Source: Haliotis asinina
Lineage: Eukaryota; Mollusca; Gastropoda; Lepetellida; Haliotidae
DNA length: 64,000 nucleotides
Assembly: GCF_037392515.1 (NCBI RefSeq)
Contig: NC_090290.1
Coordinates: 33,315,753-33,379,752 of the forward strand
Direction: 5' to 3'
Position numbers and translations under genes: made by a program. How positions within the stretch are numbered: the first letter of the stretch is position 1; the number at the start of each line of letters is the position of its first letter. The notes under the pieces were generated by a model, which saw only the letters and a list, made by a program, of their open reading frames with translations, was not told the origin of the DNA and ran no database searches. Positions 32,768 to 62,866 of the stretch are shown one piece after another.

Positions 32768-34649
32768 TTAACCCTCATCCCACCAAGATTTCCTCATGCT
32801 CATTACGAGGGTCAGTTTTTATTTATTTAATGAAAGTAAAAATATGTGGAGATATGAATTTGTACTGCTTTATTGGTCACGTTCTCGTGTTTTCATCTAC
32901 TAATTCAGAATAAGAAAAATGCCACTCAAACAGATAGATTCAGAATGCAGAACTTCAAGCGAAGTGTGAGAGATAAAAGGTAGGATTTTGCCTTTTGCAT
33001 GTTGACATAACATAAAGCAAGTACATTTTCCAGCCTGTTGTGAAAAATCTAAAAAGCATCATATTTATGATAATAGTTCATTTATAATGCGCATTTCTGC
33101 ATGCACAATGAATGTTCAAACACCCAAACAACCAGATTGCTGTTTTCTCTTTATTTGTACTGTAGCCTTACAACACCAGATGACAATTCTTGTTTTCCCA
33201 GGTAGCAGTTTCCAAATACTATCTCTATCTTTAAATACTAAAGTAATAATTTCTAGAGAAGGGAACCATTACCTAACCTTTCTAAACTAAATATCTTTGT
33301 TTCGGAATCTTCGTCTGAAACTCTGGCTGTGCACAGAACTGAATTGGATACCTCCTCCTGCTGGTTTCAAATCACTGCTTAACACGCCATACTAAACTAT
33401 CTAAATAGGAATAACACATTATTGTTCAACATTGTTTGTTGTCTTTTCGTTAAGACAATACTACACACCAGTAAATCTAAAATGATACACGACCAGACCA
33501 ACGGAACAATGTTACAGAGACTTGTCTGCGCACCTGAATACCGCGTTGTATCTACTCTTGGCAATTTCTCCAAATGACGTTGGTGCAGTCATCTCCGCAC
33601 ACATTCTTATGACATATATGCTGCACAATAGTTGACATATTCTGTCTTTCCTTGATGGACGGATACAGCATCACCTTCTCTTGCCTTGGGGATATATAAT
33701 CGCAGACATCATTCGAAGTAGACACAGTTGCTGAAACACCTTTTATGTTCGTCCTGAAGTGAGCATGCATCGGAAGTGGAACATCTCCTCTCCAGCTGAG
33801 GACGTATGCGCACTTCAGCTACAACTACAACAAAGAGTCTTCTCATCACTGTTGCTTCTCCACTCATAAGGACGATGGTCTTCAAAAAGACAAATGCTGC
33901 TACTTCTGCAACATCGACGCCACCGCTTTTTCCATATCAGTGGAAAAGTTGTCGGTTGTAACATTTCTTTGTCCCCTTTTCCAAGATAGGGAATACTACT
34001 GAGTGGGAGAAAACCAATTCAAGCCATATTTACCTGGCCTCAATGGCATGTGCTGGATGAAAGAATGGCACCAACTGACAGACAGACTTAGGAAGTCAAA
34101 GGTTGCAAGCATTACGTCCTGTACAACATGGTCACAATTGATGCTTACTGCAAATGTCCTGAGAGGACTTATTCCTATGTGTTTATATGCGTTACTGGGG
34201 TAATGCCAGACTGTTCCATCTTTACTATCTGAACAGACCTGATGTCGCTAGCACTTTCATCCGCATCAGCAGCAGCAGCAGCAGCATCATCATCATGCAG
34301 CAGGGGGTTGTGGCAGAACATCGTGAACATTGCTTCTCAAACTTGCTATATGATTCACCTTTGACTGGCAGTTACTGAGCAATGTATTCATAAGGAAGCT
34401 TTATCAAGTGGTGTTGACTGAAATCTGATGGTCTGACCCGCAATAGCAGTTACTACACAAATATTTGCTTTTTTAATTTAATGGTAATCATTTCAAAATG
34501 ATTAACTTGGAACTTTTTCATAGCAGCCAGTATTACCATGTTCAGGAATACAATGAATATGGAACATTTATATAAAGAAATAACGTTTTGGTGTACCATC
34601 AAAGTACACTCGGGGCCTCGAATGACCCACTTGGTGGGATAAGGGTTAA
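32768..34649. mobile_element. piggyBac-like element, 1.88 kb, no transposase recognised
   Basis: Both ends carry TTAA (32768-32771 and 34646-34649) as the outermost bases of an inverted repeat: TTAACCCTCATCCCACCAAG on the left and the complement of CTTGGTGGGATAAGGGTTAA on the right. Subterminal TCATTACGAGG and TCATTCGAGG blocks also match in inverted orientation. TTAA targets and CCCT-type ends are the hallmark of piggyBac. The interior shows no DDD transposase. It holds short cysteine-rich open stretches (plus strand about 33763-34001, with HHCCF and KCCYFC; minus strand 33770-33552, with HICHKNVCGDDC) that I cannot place. It is either a decayed or a non-autonomous element, possibly carrying captured sequence. 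Confidence 0.55.
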
Positions 34650-34725
34650 CAATAGCTCACACAAGATGTGTTTTCCCTAATCCTCATAAATAAAAACAAA
34701 ACACAGATTCTATAATGTCACTGCA

Positions 34726-34731
34726 TTTATT
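34726..34731 (-). terminator. Candidate distal polyadenylation signal for OXSR1
   Basis: AATAAA on the minus strand. Nearer alternatives also exist, for example in the AT-rich run near 39.33 kb. Confidence 0.25.
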
Positions 34732-35169
34732 CCACAGTGCTGTTGTCAAGGTAACCAACAATATACATGTACGTGTAGGGTCCAAGAGGAGCACCTCTGT
34801 CCTTGCTGTGTAACTAGTGAGATGACCACACATCAAGGGCTACCACTGCTTACCTGGATCACAATAATCTACAACCCAGCAGCAAACTACCATCTCTTTG
34901 GTTAAACAAATCTTTTGACTGACGAGCATTGAAAAAGGACGTCTCATAGTGGAAGGTGGTGGAACAGAAGTCATTCTACCCTCTGTACCATTTAACCTAG
35001 TCACACAGAGGACGTTTAGAAGTTTAGAACACAAGTTTTGCAGAAAAAGTTTAAAACATTCTGCGACTCTTTCCCAAGGAATCAATCATGTGATAAAACC
35101 TATGGCATGATTATCAAGATTGGGCCTAGTGTTTATTTTGTGTCTTTTGTACCTGCAGAATGTGTGTTT

Positions 35170-35313
35170 ACTTTTACATCACTTTTTCAAATATTTCAGC
35201 AAACTCATGGCAGGGACACCAGAAATCGACTAAACACATTCTATCCATGAGGGGAATCAAACTGGGTCTTCTGGACAACATGTGAACGCTTTAACCACTA
35301 GGCTACCCCACCA
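35170..35313 (-). repeat. SINE family B copy, reverse, diverged
   Basis: CACCAGAAATCGACTAAACA, GGGGAATCAAACTGGGTCTT and CTTTAACCACTAGGCTACCC. Confidence 0.75.
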
Positions 35314-36531
35314 CCCTCTGTGCCTATATCCATGTATGTGAGTCCTTTCCTGTATCACCCAACAAGCCACCAGGTGTGTGTGCTTTGCAATCATAATGAT
35401 GCATAAAGAATTTGTGATGGAACTGAAATATGTTAACAAAGAGAGTCCCTCCCTGCTTGGCTGAAACAAATATCATGATACAAATATAACTGATTTCCTT
35501 TATGCTCATTGTAAAATACCACTGAAATAGAGGTGCTATGTGTTCATGCATAGGCCATATGGAGATTAGTAGACAGGAAAACATTCTCCAGTAAACAGAA
35601 GTCTGTTATTCCGGATCTTGCCTTCATTAATGGTAGGTCTACTTACTTATATATAAAGGAACATCACCACATCACATTACTTAACTATCAGGAACATATG
35701 ATTCAGAACCATCTGACAGGAACATTATACATGTATTTTACAGTTCCTTTCTCAGTATGACCTAAACAAATGTAGAGTCCATTTCTTCAAGTTTATTCAA
35801 GTTTTCTTGAGTTAATCAGCAAGACAAAATGTTACATGGCATAAGAAATGGACAACTGCATGAAATATATACTGGTTGTATGTACACATCATTGCTATCA
35901 GAATGGAGTCGTGTTGACATGGTTTGCTTGTGTCCAGTTATTCCCATGGAAGATAACCACACAACATGGCAAGGAATCAGTCTCAAGAATGATATCATAC
36001 CACAAAGACATGTAACTTATGACTACATATTGCCATGGTACTGGTAAGTGACAGACGTTACCAGGCTACCCATCAAGGTCACCAATACTGGTTGCTAACA
36101 ACAATTGATTAGGTCTGTTTTCAAAATCTTGGGAAAACAGAAAATAGAGGGCATTACAGCTTTTGAAATGGTCAGATTTGGCACAAGACACATTTTGATA
36201 TGTACTTTTGTCCTATGATATACACATGACAGATATTTTACAAGTTACCTGATGTACAACTAATAGCCCCCAAAATATCTCTGAAATCAAGATGGACACC
36301 TGCATGAAATAACTGTCAGTGATACAACTGTAGAGCTGTTTGTCACGGTCATCAAAGAGAAGCTGATGACTGCTCATTTGATAAAATCAGTCTCCAATTT
36401 TTTCAACGTGATGAAAATAGATCTTTAGATCCCTGAATTTATAAAATTCTAAATGTAACAATTCTTAGCATTCAAAATGAGAGACTACATGAACTTTACC
36501 TCACTGAAACACCCCTGATTGGGTTTACAGC

Positions 36532-36566
36532 ATGTCAGTCAGTCAGTCAGTCAGTCAGTCAGTCAG
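36532..36566. repeat. (CAGT)n microsatellite
   Basis: About eight tandem CAGT units. Confidence 0.95.
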
Positions 36567-39500
36567 GAAATCAAGACCAAGAATCAAAATACAACAGACA
36601 TGTTCTTTTCATTTACAACATTCAGCACAAATACTAGTCTTTTCCACTAATTTGTAAACTAGGTAATACAGATTTCCTGTCAGAATTTCATCCAGTTATC
36701 ACTTTTTAGTCAATATGAACCTGACGCCAGCAATATTAGGCTGAAATGTTGGTTCCAAACACCATTCCAAAACATCCCGCAAGTTAATTTTTGATAACTT
36801 CAATCTATCTTCAGAAACAACTCTAGGAGAATTGAATATGTTGGTTTTATAAGATTTTCCTCTTTTTCTTATCATTTTGAATAGTCAAACCATTATTCCT
36901 CTGCTGAACAGATGTAAAGAGTACTGAGACAAGTCAAGTAGTGGTAAGATATCACTTTAAACCAATGCATTAATCTCATGGAGAAAGCATGAACAAAGTA
37001 TGTGTGGTGACATATCATGTAAAACAATAACAAATACATTGTTAAACATCAAATGGAACAAAATGGAACAAAATACAGCAACAAAAAGATGGAAAAATAC
37101 AGCAAATGTCAGCCCAAGGCCATGATTCACCTAGCTGTGGCGACAACAACAGGTTAAGCGGCATATACAAACTCATAATTAATTACAATAGATCATTCAT
37201 GTCTCTAAGGACAGATGTCACTGCCAAACCTGGGTCTTTGAATGGTATTTAGAAGTGATCCATGAGGAAGAGAGTTTTTATGGAAGTCAACTTCTTCATT
37301 AAGAGAAACACATTTTGGAGTATGTCCTAACTACTTCATCATCAGAAGGAGTATGGATATAGTCTGAAACTGTTCCTGTCTACCCCATTGTCAAAACGTT
37401 AAGTGAGCTATACATCAACTGGTAGGAATACTAAAGATCCTGTAAAGCCAAATGTCTGGTCACACCACTCCTGTTGTCCAACTATTCACAGCAATGACAA
37501 AACATTTTTGGAAAAAGGGCTGAAAATGACGTTTTCATCATCGAAAAAACTTTTTACGGTCCGGCACCAGTGTTTCTGATTTTGGACATGGACTAATGCC
37601 TTTTCTGACCTTCAAGACAATAATCTATATGTCCACTTGTTATTAATAGTAACGTAGATAAGGAGAATATTGGCAAAAAGCAGGCTACTTGGTGGCAGCT
37701 CCAGGTGTGTCAAGAGCTGATTGTGACTGCCACGTTTAAAGTCCACTGTTAACTGTCGTGTGGTACCCGGAATACCATGCTGATTCATCATAGTAATCAG
37801 TCACAAAAAATGAAAATACCTTATCAATGTTTACCCCTAACCTGTTGTGAGTTAAGATTCGTAAAACATATATGTGACATTTTTCACTGAAATATGTGAT
37901 ACAGATACAGTAAAATCATAAAAAAACATGTCTGGAACTATAGAGTTACTTGCCATTGCTATGTCCTAACATCAGGACACAAAATCCTGAAGTATAGAGT
38001 TATAAATCATGGTAGGGGAAAGACAACAACATAAAGAGTATGTTCAACCTGACAGATTCTCAATAAAACTTTTTCTTTCTGTGTTCAAACAAACTTACCT
38101 CAAGCATTTCGATTTGTTTTGTAAGAGCTATTTATACAACAAATACACAAAGTGCGAAAAACATCCAATAGGAGAGATGGACAAATTCTATGTAGCACTG
38201 TAATGTTTATGGTACAAAAATCCTTTGACCATGGTACTCTCTTGCTTCTGGTAGGTGCATGACACTCATCTGAAACAACTTGTGCACTGGTGCTCGGTGA
38301 GAGTTACACACTAAAGAATTGCAACACTTTTCTGCATACACTAACAGAGACGATCCCTGCCTTCAGATAAGAAATCTTAAGAAAACTTATCAGTTGTCTA
38401 ACATATTCTCAAACATGAGATTGTCTTGAGATCACCTTATCCTCCAGTTGTATTCAAGTTGCTACATAGTTTCAACATTTGTAACTTTCCAAATGACAAA
38501 TCCTTAAATCAGTTAAAAACAAAATAGATCTTTCATCTTTCAAACCTATTCACAACTACAGGTTTAAAAGTAAACTAGGTAAGTGTGTTGAAAGAGAATT
38601 TCACAAAACCTGTTTCAAATTACGCCTTGAAGCAAGGGATTAATTTGCAGATGTTAACCTAAATATGAGTACCTCACTGTACATTCCGCCAGTAGTGGCC
38701 TAGATGTTTCAGGCCTTTCTTCAAACAACATTCAGTTAACCGATCTTCAAGTATATATAAACAGATCTTCAAGTATATATCAACTGATCTTCAAATATAT
38801 AACAAGCTCTTGTACAGTACACTCAATGTCAGAGTCAAACTAATTTTTCCATGTAGGCAGACAAATTTATTTCTAAATCTCTGAGCAGACTACCCAGTGT
38901 TAAATCCCACACCAAGCAGGGTCATGTTCTCAGTCACTACCACATCACACTACACACATGTTGTGTGCTGCATTCAACCCTATCAACTGACACTGATGGT
39001 GCATTACAGAATATCCATTCACAAAATAGAACACATGTAAAAACGTCCAGATAATTTCTTTACAACTTGTTCCAGATAGGTAAGAAACAGTAAGATCCAA
39101 CTGAACAAAACACACTCTCCTGTCAACTGAAACATAACACACACATTGCAGACAGACAACAACGGAAGGTTTTTACTAGGGGTGAAACAGTATACCGTAA
39201 AATAAGTAGAACTGAGGTATTTTGCCTTCACTTCCGTAAAACATAATACAATTAAATTTTTTTGTTATTTTTGGTTTTCATGCTGTCATTTCTATCTAGT
39301 TCATTCAAAATAACAAATATTATGGTTATTTATTATTAATTATTTATTAATAACATAAGATTGGCTCTGTGGTAAAAGCCTACAGTTTCACATCAATTTT
39401 TTTTTAACGTATCTGCAAAATACTCATCTCCCTCAAACTGACTTGGGTTAACAGCATTATATAGAAATACAAGTTGCATGATTTTGTTGCTTGGACAAAG

Positions 39501-40556
39501 TTGTCAAAACAACACATTTTACAGAGATGAATTTTAAAACTTAAAATTATATAGACTTGATTGAAAAATATCCAAAGTTTCAAAACATATCAAATAAAAC
39601 AAACTTGGCAAATCTACCACAAAATAGGCACTTCTTGTGCTTGGAATATATTGAAGCTGAAGACACATCTATACATGATATTTCACAAATCATGCATTAA
39701 TAGGGTTGAACACAGCTGTAATACTTTCATAACATGCTAGGATACATGCATGATGCATCTTTTGCACTCGCAGCTTCCATGCCATGAAATTTAAAAGAAT
39801 TCACTTAACACCACTGTCACAAACCATATTTCTAGAATTCAGTTAGAAGTTGAGCAATTAATATTATTGGATGATACATATATATCTATTCATGGATCTT
39901 CAGAATAACTTTATTGTCTAGGGTTGTCAAGACAGCGCCTGAACTCATGTCATGAAAGTTTCAATGTTTCCTATGTGAAACATATTTAACTAAAGGTCAA
40001 ACACATTTCTTGTTTTACAGATTTTCTTGATTAAAATGCTGATATGATCACATCTGAATAAAAGTCACAAAACACAAAAACAAAATTATGCTCATAATCA
40101 TCCTTTCTTCATTGAAAACAAGGATTGTAATTATTTACATTAAAGTATGTTTTGGGTACTATTATATTAATCACTTACACTATATAAGTAGTTCTCACTC
40201 AACAAGGAAAAGACCAAAAGGACCTACCTATAATTTCGTTCTTACACTGTTAAGATCTTAGAATAATAAAAGCCATATTGAAACATTCAAATTATTCGTA
40301 ACAAATATCATAGTGAGATAACAACTAGGTTGTTTCGACAGAAGTTATTCAACATCTTGCAAAGCTCTGATCTATTGATGCAGCTTAGACAGGATTAACT
40401 GGTTGGAAAGACAATCATTCAACCCCTTCTGTCTCCAGACGACGTCTGAGAGATGATCCCACTGGTGAACCGATCAGTCCCGGGAACAACACTTTTCGAC
40501 CCTGCTGTAATCTCTATATCACAGTTGGCTACTGTCTCTCCTGGTTCTCGCCAAGG

Positions 40557-57451
<16,895 letters not shown>

Positions 57452-58523
57452 TTTGGCGCTGTATGTCGACCTTTACCTTGGTCAAGGCCGAAAGCAAGGT
57501 GAGCACATGTTTCAAAGGGAGGTAATCAAACATTCAGATTTCTTTGAATCCGATAAGAAATTAGTACACAAATGTCTGTTTCATCAAAAAAGCTTACACT
57601 CACGCGTGCAAAAGTGAATTGAGCTAGTCGCTGACTGAAGACAGTTTACTTACAAGAAAGAAGTCTATTTCATGACTCCGAATGTATCATGAGTATATGT
57701 CTATAAACGGTAATAAAGTTATAGTTAACTGCTGGGTGGTGGGACAACAACAACTACAACAACAAATATATACATATAAATAAAATGCAAAGATACAAAT
57801 AAAAATAAGTGTTTTCCAAAAAGTTTATATAATTTAACAGACTCTTGGGGTTGAATGGCCTTCGAAATATCTTGTCTTTTATCACACAAGTCCTATGAAT
57901 ATTATCCCAAAAGAGAAACGCATACGCGATTTGTATTCTAAAAAATCTATTAATTACCTACTGTGTTCAACGATCATCAAAATATTAACATAAAGTGGTG
58001 ATAACATGATTTTATACAACTGCACAAGTGAAAACACCTAAAACTGAAGATTTTGATGTGATTTCGTATTTTGGTATCAGAAGAACATTTGTGCTGCCTT
58101 TATTGTATGAGTTCATTATGTAGTTAAGCCCCAGAAAATTCATGGAAATGTTTTAAAATCAATTCCACATTGGTAAGAAATGTCAGGAATATAAGGCACT
58201 ACTTGTAATATTTTTCTTCGATTCACTTACTCGATACCTTACATTTCTACATGAGGGGACGGTGGGAATGCCCAATGATTAAAGCCATCGCTCTTCGCCC
58301 AGAATACATGGGTTCGATTTCACACGTGGTACAATGTGTGAAGTAAATTTCTTGCATCATGCTCTGTAATGTTTGCTGGAATATTGCTCAACAATGACTT
58401 TTACTAGAAAATACGAAAAGAAACCGAGCTTGCAAACACACCGATCACAAGTGACACTTTGATCAAATGCCAGCAAACTGACTTGTTTGAATCCTTCTTG
58501 ATGATTTCCATTAATTCTTAAAA
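57452..58523. other. Upstream region of OXSR1
   Basis: The 5' UTR and promoter presumably lie within the first few hundred bases above 57451. No TATA box or initiator stands out. One SINE lies at 58254-58408. Confidence 0.4.
58254..58408 (+). repeat. SINE family B copy, forward, diverged
   Basis: GGGGACGGTGGGAATGCC, ATACATGGGTTCGATTTCAC and TTTGCTGGAATATTGCTCAA. Confidence 0.7.
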
Positions 58524-60772
58524 GGTCGCAATATCCTTATCTGTCACACTAGGCTGTACTGAAGTCGTAACATCCTAACTTGTCAACCATTCCCTGGGCT
58601 GTACTTCCGTCGTAATATCCTTACCTGTCAAACATTCCCGCGGCTGTACTGGACCCCTAACCTGTCAACCATGCCCTAGGCTGCACTGGTGTCGTAATAT
58701 CCTTACCTATCAACCATGCACTAGGCTATACTGACGTCGTAACATTCTAACCTGTCAACCATGCACTATAGGCTGTACTGGTGTCGTAATACCCTTACCT
58801 ATCAACCATGCACTAGGCTATACTGACGTCGTAACATTCTAACCCGTCAACCATGCACTAGGCTATACTGACGTCGTAACATTCTAACCTGTCAACCATG
58901 CACTTTAGGCTGTACTGAAGTCGTAATATCCTCACCTGTCAACCATGCACTAGGCTATACTGACGTCGCAACATTCTAACCCGTCAACCATGCACTATAG
59001 GCTGCACTGGTGTCGTAATATCCTTACCTGTCAACCATGCACTAGGCTATACTGACGTCGTAACAATCTAACCCGTCAACCATGCACTATAGGTTGTACT
59101 GGTGTCGTAATATCCTTACCTATCAACCATGAACTAGGCTATACTGACGTCGTAACATTCTAACCCGTCAACCATGCACTATAGACTGAACTGGTGTCGT
59201 AATATTCTAACCTGTCAACCATGCACTATAGGCTGTACTGAAGTCGTAATATCCTTACTTATCAACCAAGCACTAGGCTATCCCGAAGTCGTAACATTCT
59301 AACCCGTCAACCATGCACTATAGGCTGCACTGGTGTCGTAATATCTTTACCTATCAACCATGAACGAGGGTATACTGACGTCGTAACATTCTAACCCGTC
59401 AACCATGCACTATAGGCAGCACTGGTGTCGTAATATCATCACCTGTCAACCATGCACTAGGCTATACTGACGTCGTAACATTCTAACCCGTCAACCATGC
59501 ACTATAGACTGTACTGGTGTCGTAATATCCTTACCTGTCAACCATGCACTAGGCTATACTGACGTCGTAACATTCTAACCCGTCAACCATGCTCTATAGG
59601 CTGCACTGGTGTCGTAATATCCTTACCTATCAACCATGCACTAGGCTATACTGACGTCGTAACATTCTAACCCGTCAACCATGCACTATAGGCTGTACTG
59701 GTGTCGTAATATCCTTACCTATCAACCATGCACTAGGCTATGCTGACGTCGTAACATTCTAACCCGTCAACCATGCACTATAGACTGAACTGGTGTGGTA
59801 ATATTCTAACCTGTCAACCATGCACTATAGGCTGTACTGAAGTCGTAATATCCTTACTTATCAAACAAGCACTAGGCTATCTCGAAGTCGTAACATTCTA
59901 ACCCGTCAACCATGCACTATAAGCTGTACTGTGTCGTAATATCTTTACCTATCAACCATGAACGAGGGTATACTGACGTCGCAACATTCTAACCCGTCAA
60001 CCATGCACTATAGGCAGCACTGGTGTCGTAATATCATCACCTGTCAACCATACACTAGGCTATACCGACGTCGTAACATTCTAACCCGTCAACCATGCAC
60101 TATAGACTGTACTGGTGTCGTAATATCCTTACCTGTCAACCATTCCCTAGGCTGTACTGGTGTCGCAATATCCTTACCTATCAACCATGCACTAGGCTAT
60201 ACTGACGTCGTAACATTCTAACCCGTCAACCAGGCACTATAGGCTGTACTGGTGTCGTAATATCCTTATCTGTCACACTAGGCTGTACTGTTGTCGTAAT
60301 ATCCTTACCTGTCAACCATTCCCTAGACTGTACTGGTGTCGTAATATCCTTACCTGTCAACCATGCACTAGGCTATGCTGACGTCGCAACATTCTAACCC
60401 GTCAACCATGCACTATAGGCTGTACTGGTGTCGTAATATCCTTACCTGTCAACCATGCACTAGGCTATACTGACGTCGTAGCATTCTAACCCGTCAACCA
60501 TGCACTATAGGCTGCACTGGTGTCGTAATATCCTTACCTGTCACACTAGGCTGTACTGAAGTCGTAATATCCTAACTTGTCAACCATTCCCTAGGCTGTA
60601 CTTCCGTCGTAATATCCTTACCCGTCAACCATGCACTAGGCTATACTGACGTCGTAACATTCTAACCTGTCAACGAGGCACTGTAGGCTGTACTGAAGTC
60701 GTAATATCCCAACCTTTCAACCATGCAGTAGGCTGTACTGGTGTCGTAATATCCTAACCTGTCAGTAACGCA
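58524..60772. repeat. Satellite-like array, alternating 45/47-bp units, about 24 dimers
   Basis: Unit A (about 45 bp) reads GTCGTAATATCCTTACCTAT, CAACCATGCACTAGGCTATA, CTGAC. Unit B (about 47 bp) reads GTCGTAACATTCTAACCCGT, CAACCATGCACTATAGGCTG, TACTGGT. A and B share ancestry and alternate to give a 92-bp higher-order repeat, with occasional irregular units near both ends. The minus-strand end of the array lies about 1.1 kb upstream of the OXSR1 start codon. Confidence 0.95.
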
Positions 60773-62824
60773 CTGGTTATGTCCCTGTTGAAGTCCTAAT
60801 GGCATACGTTAATGTCATGCTGTGCTGAGGTAATACTCTGTGCACGATCTCCTTGTGATGACACCTAAACGTCATAGGCTGTAGGCTGACGTGGCGACGT
60901 CGATAATCCTTTGTTGACAGCAAGTCAGTGTATTCTTAGCAATGCATGTCTTACGGACAGACAGAATAGAATGTATTCTGGATCAGGTTAGCTAATCCTA
61001 AGCCGATTTCCCGTGTAAATCCTACAATAGGAGAAAACTTATTAATTCATTTGGCACTGCGTCAATATTGTATTTAAGACTTTAAAAAATGTAGCTTTTA
61101 GCCTAACGTTATTAATACAAAAACGTGTTGTTTACAAAGCATATACAAAATGTGTTTTGTTTCAAAGCGTTAGACAAGAACAGAATGCTGAAGGTTATTT
61201 GTGTACAAAGAAAGAGTGTACGAACAGCGAAAGCAGCATTGGTTAAGAGGAAAGATGCTTTAGGGGCACTGGTAGTCGTTTAAATGTTTTACCGAAAATG
61301 TCACCATGTGCTTTAATTATTAGCAACCGAGCTGTTGTCCGTTTCAACGTTCATCTATAAGCTTTCAAAAGGCTTATAGTATCTAACTATCTAACATAGT
61401 ATGCCCAGCGTGCATGTGTGCGTGCGAGGTTTTTATTTATTTGCAGGAAAGCAGGATTGGGGAGCAGATTGGTATAGGGGAGTTTGGTGAGGGGTCCTGA
61501 GGTTCGATTGTTGTGTAGGTGGCGCTGAGTGTGAGATTAAATGTGGAACGATACTGTATGTATATTACAAGAAAAGTATCAATAAAGATAAAAAATGCGT
61601 AAAGGAACTTTTTATGTATGGTTGATATAGAAGTTGACCCACATGATTGCGTATTCATTCGAACCAGGCCAGTTCGAGGGCCAAGTCATTCATACGAGAA
61701 CCTTTGGGAATGGTTGTCGTTACGTAAATTTGTGAAGTATGTATATAGATTTATTCTGAAACGACGCCATCTATTCTTTCGACGTTTTTGGTTGAATTCT
61801 AGAAGCTGGGAAGATGAAGAATGAGGACAGGTTTTGTGGATATAAAACTTGCTTGATACCGACATTAGAATCTGTTGAAACGACGCCTGTAAATATTGAA
61901 GAAGTGGCATACTTGTATATCCTTAAAAATGTCCTCATTCTTCAGTTCGATCACTATTGTGTGTGTCAGGAACAACATTCCAATAAAACGATGCCAGTTT
62001 CTAATTAGCTGTTTTTTGGTCTTGTCGTGTTTGTTTTCAGCATTTTGAGAGGCAAATGTATTTAAGATAGGAAATAAACAAGCGCACAGATAAACAATGT
62101 AAATGTTTCAGACTGAGCATATAAACAAAGTTTACTAACTCGCTTAACGCTGATGCGAGATGCCTGCACTGTTTTTTCCTACCAGAGCTGACATGAAGCT
62201 AACATGTATCTTCCAACACGATGTGTTTGTTTTTCGGGTAACATGCTGCCTTTTATTTACTTTTGCATCAATGTGGCAAAACTCACATGGAGATAGCTAC
62301 CGTCTTTCCCGCTTGCATTTATTCCCCGAAACTTTACATGGTGGTTTATTGGATCTACTTTGTTACACGAATCACTGTTAGTATTCAGTTTTTTTCAAGA
62401 AAGAATTAAGCTGTTCACCCATAAAACAGTAAATGCCTCATAGGTATAAACCAAGCAGGCTATAAACTTTTTGTAAGCTGTAGGAGAGGAATTAGAGCTA
62501 CAAATACATTTTCGTCGTGTTTTGAATCAATTTAAAACAGATACAGAAACATTCCTGTTGTATAAAAAGAAAGCAAAGTAAAACGCTCATCTAAATTTGG
62601 ACCCGATGGATTTACGGTAAAGGCATTTAAATGCCATCTCAAACATGCCTTCACACGACTTGTGGTGGCGGAAGTAGAATGTAGTCACATGTCAAGCCTA
62701 ACCAATCAAAATGTTGGAGAAGTTCTGTCATGGCGGCAAAGTGGTGTACTGCTTCCTGTAAAATGCAACTCCTGTAGAGGTTCTTCATGCTTTATTGGGA
62801 TTAATTGACACTTTTTGAGCTGTC
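60773..62824. other. Intergenic, no gene seen
   Basis: No convincing coding frame; 61618-61824 and 61437-61658 are unsupported. Inverted AGAATGAGGAC and GTCCTCATTCT lie about 110 bases apart (61820 and 61931), a possible weak hairpin. CATGGCGGCAAAGTGG near 62730 resembles animal 5' UTR sequence. Confidence 0.4.
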
Positions 62825-62866
62825 ATGAAACTGGGCAGTCTGGTTGTCCAGCAACTGGAGGAAGAG
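62825..62866 (+). CDS. Possible first coding exon of an unrecognised plus-strand gene
   Basis: ATG at 62825 gives MKLGSLVVQQLEEE, followed at a codon boundary by GTTTGT, a usable donor. The peptide looks like an amphipathic N-terminus rather than random translation. The rest would lie beyond the window or in exons I did not find. This is a weak call based on one short frame. Confidence 0.25.

Larger units (their letters stand above)
34650..40556 (-). other. Stretch downstream of the OXSR1 stop codon, possibly a long 3' UTR
   Basis: AT-rich, with no coding signal on either strand. Between about 35.3 kb and the stop codon it is almost free of the SINEs and tandem arrays that crowd the rest of the window. 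Several AATAAA signals occur on the minus strand, the most distal at 34731-34726. Low repeat density and the distal signal suggest transcribed 3' UTR, but only transcript data can show its length. Confidence 0.35.

Noticed and set aside
59958-60221. 87-codon frame in the satellite
   Set aside because: It is produced by tandem repetition of 45/47-bp units.
58524-60772. CRISPR array
   Set aside because: Units are adjacent and alternate without unique spacers, and the context is animal nuclear DNA.
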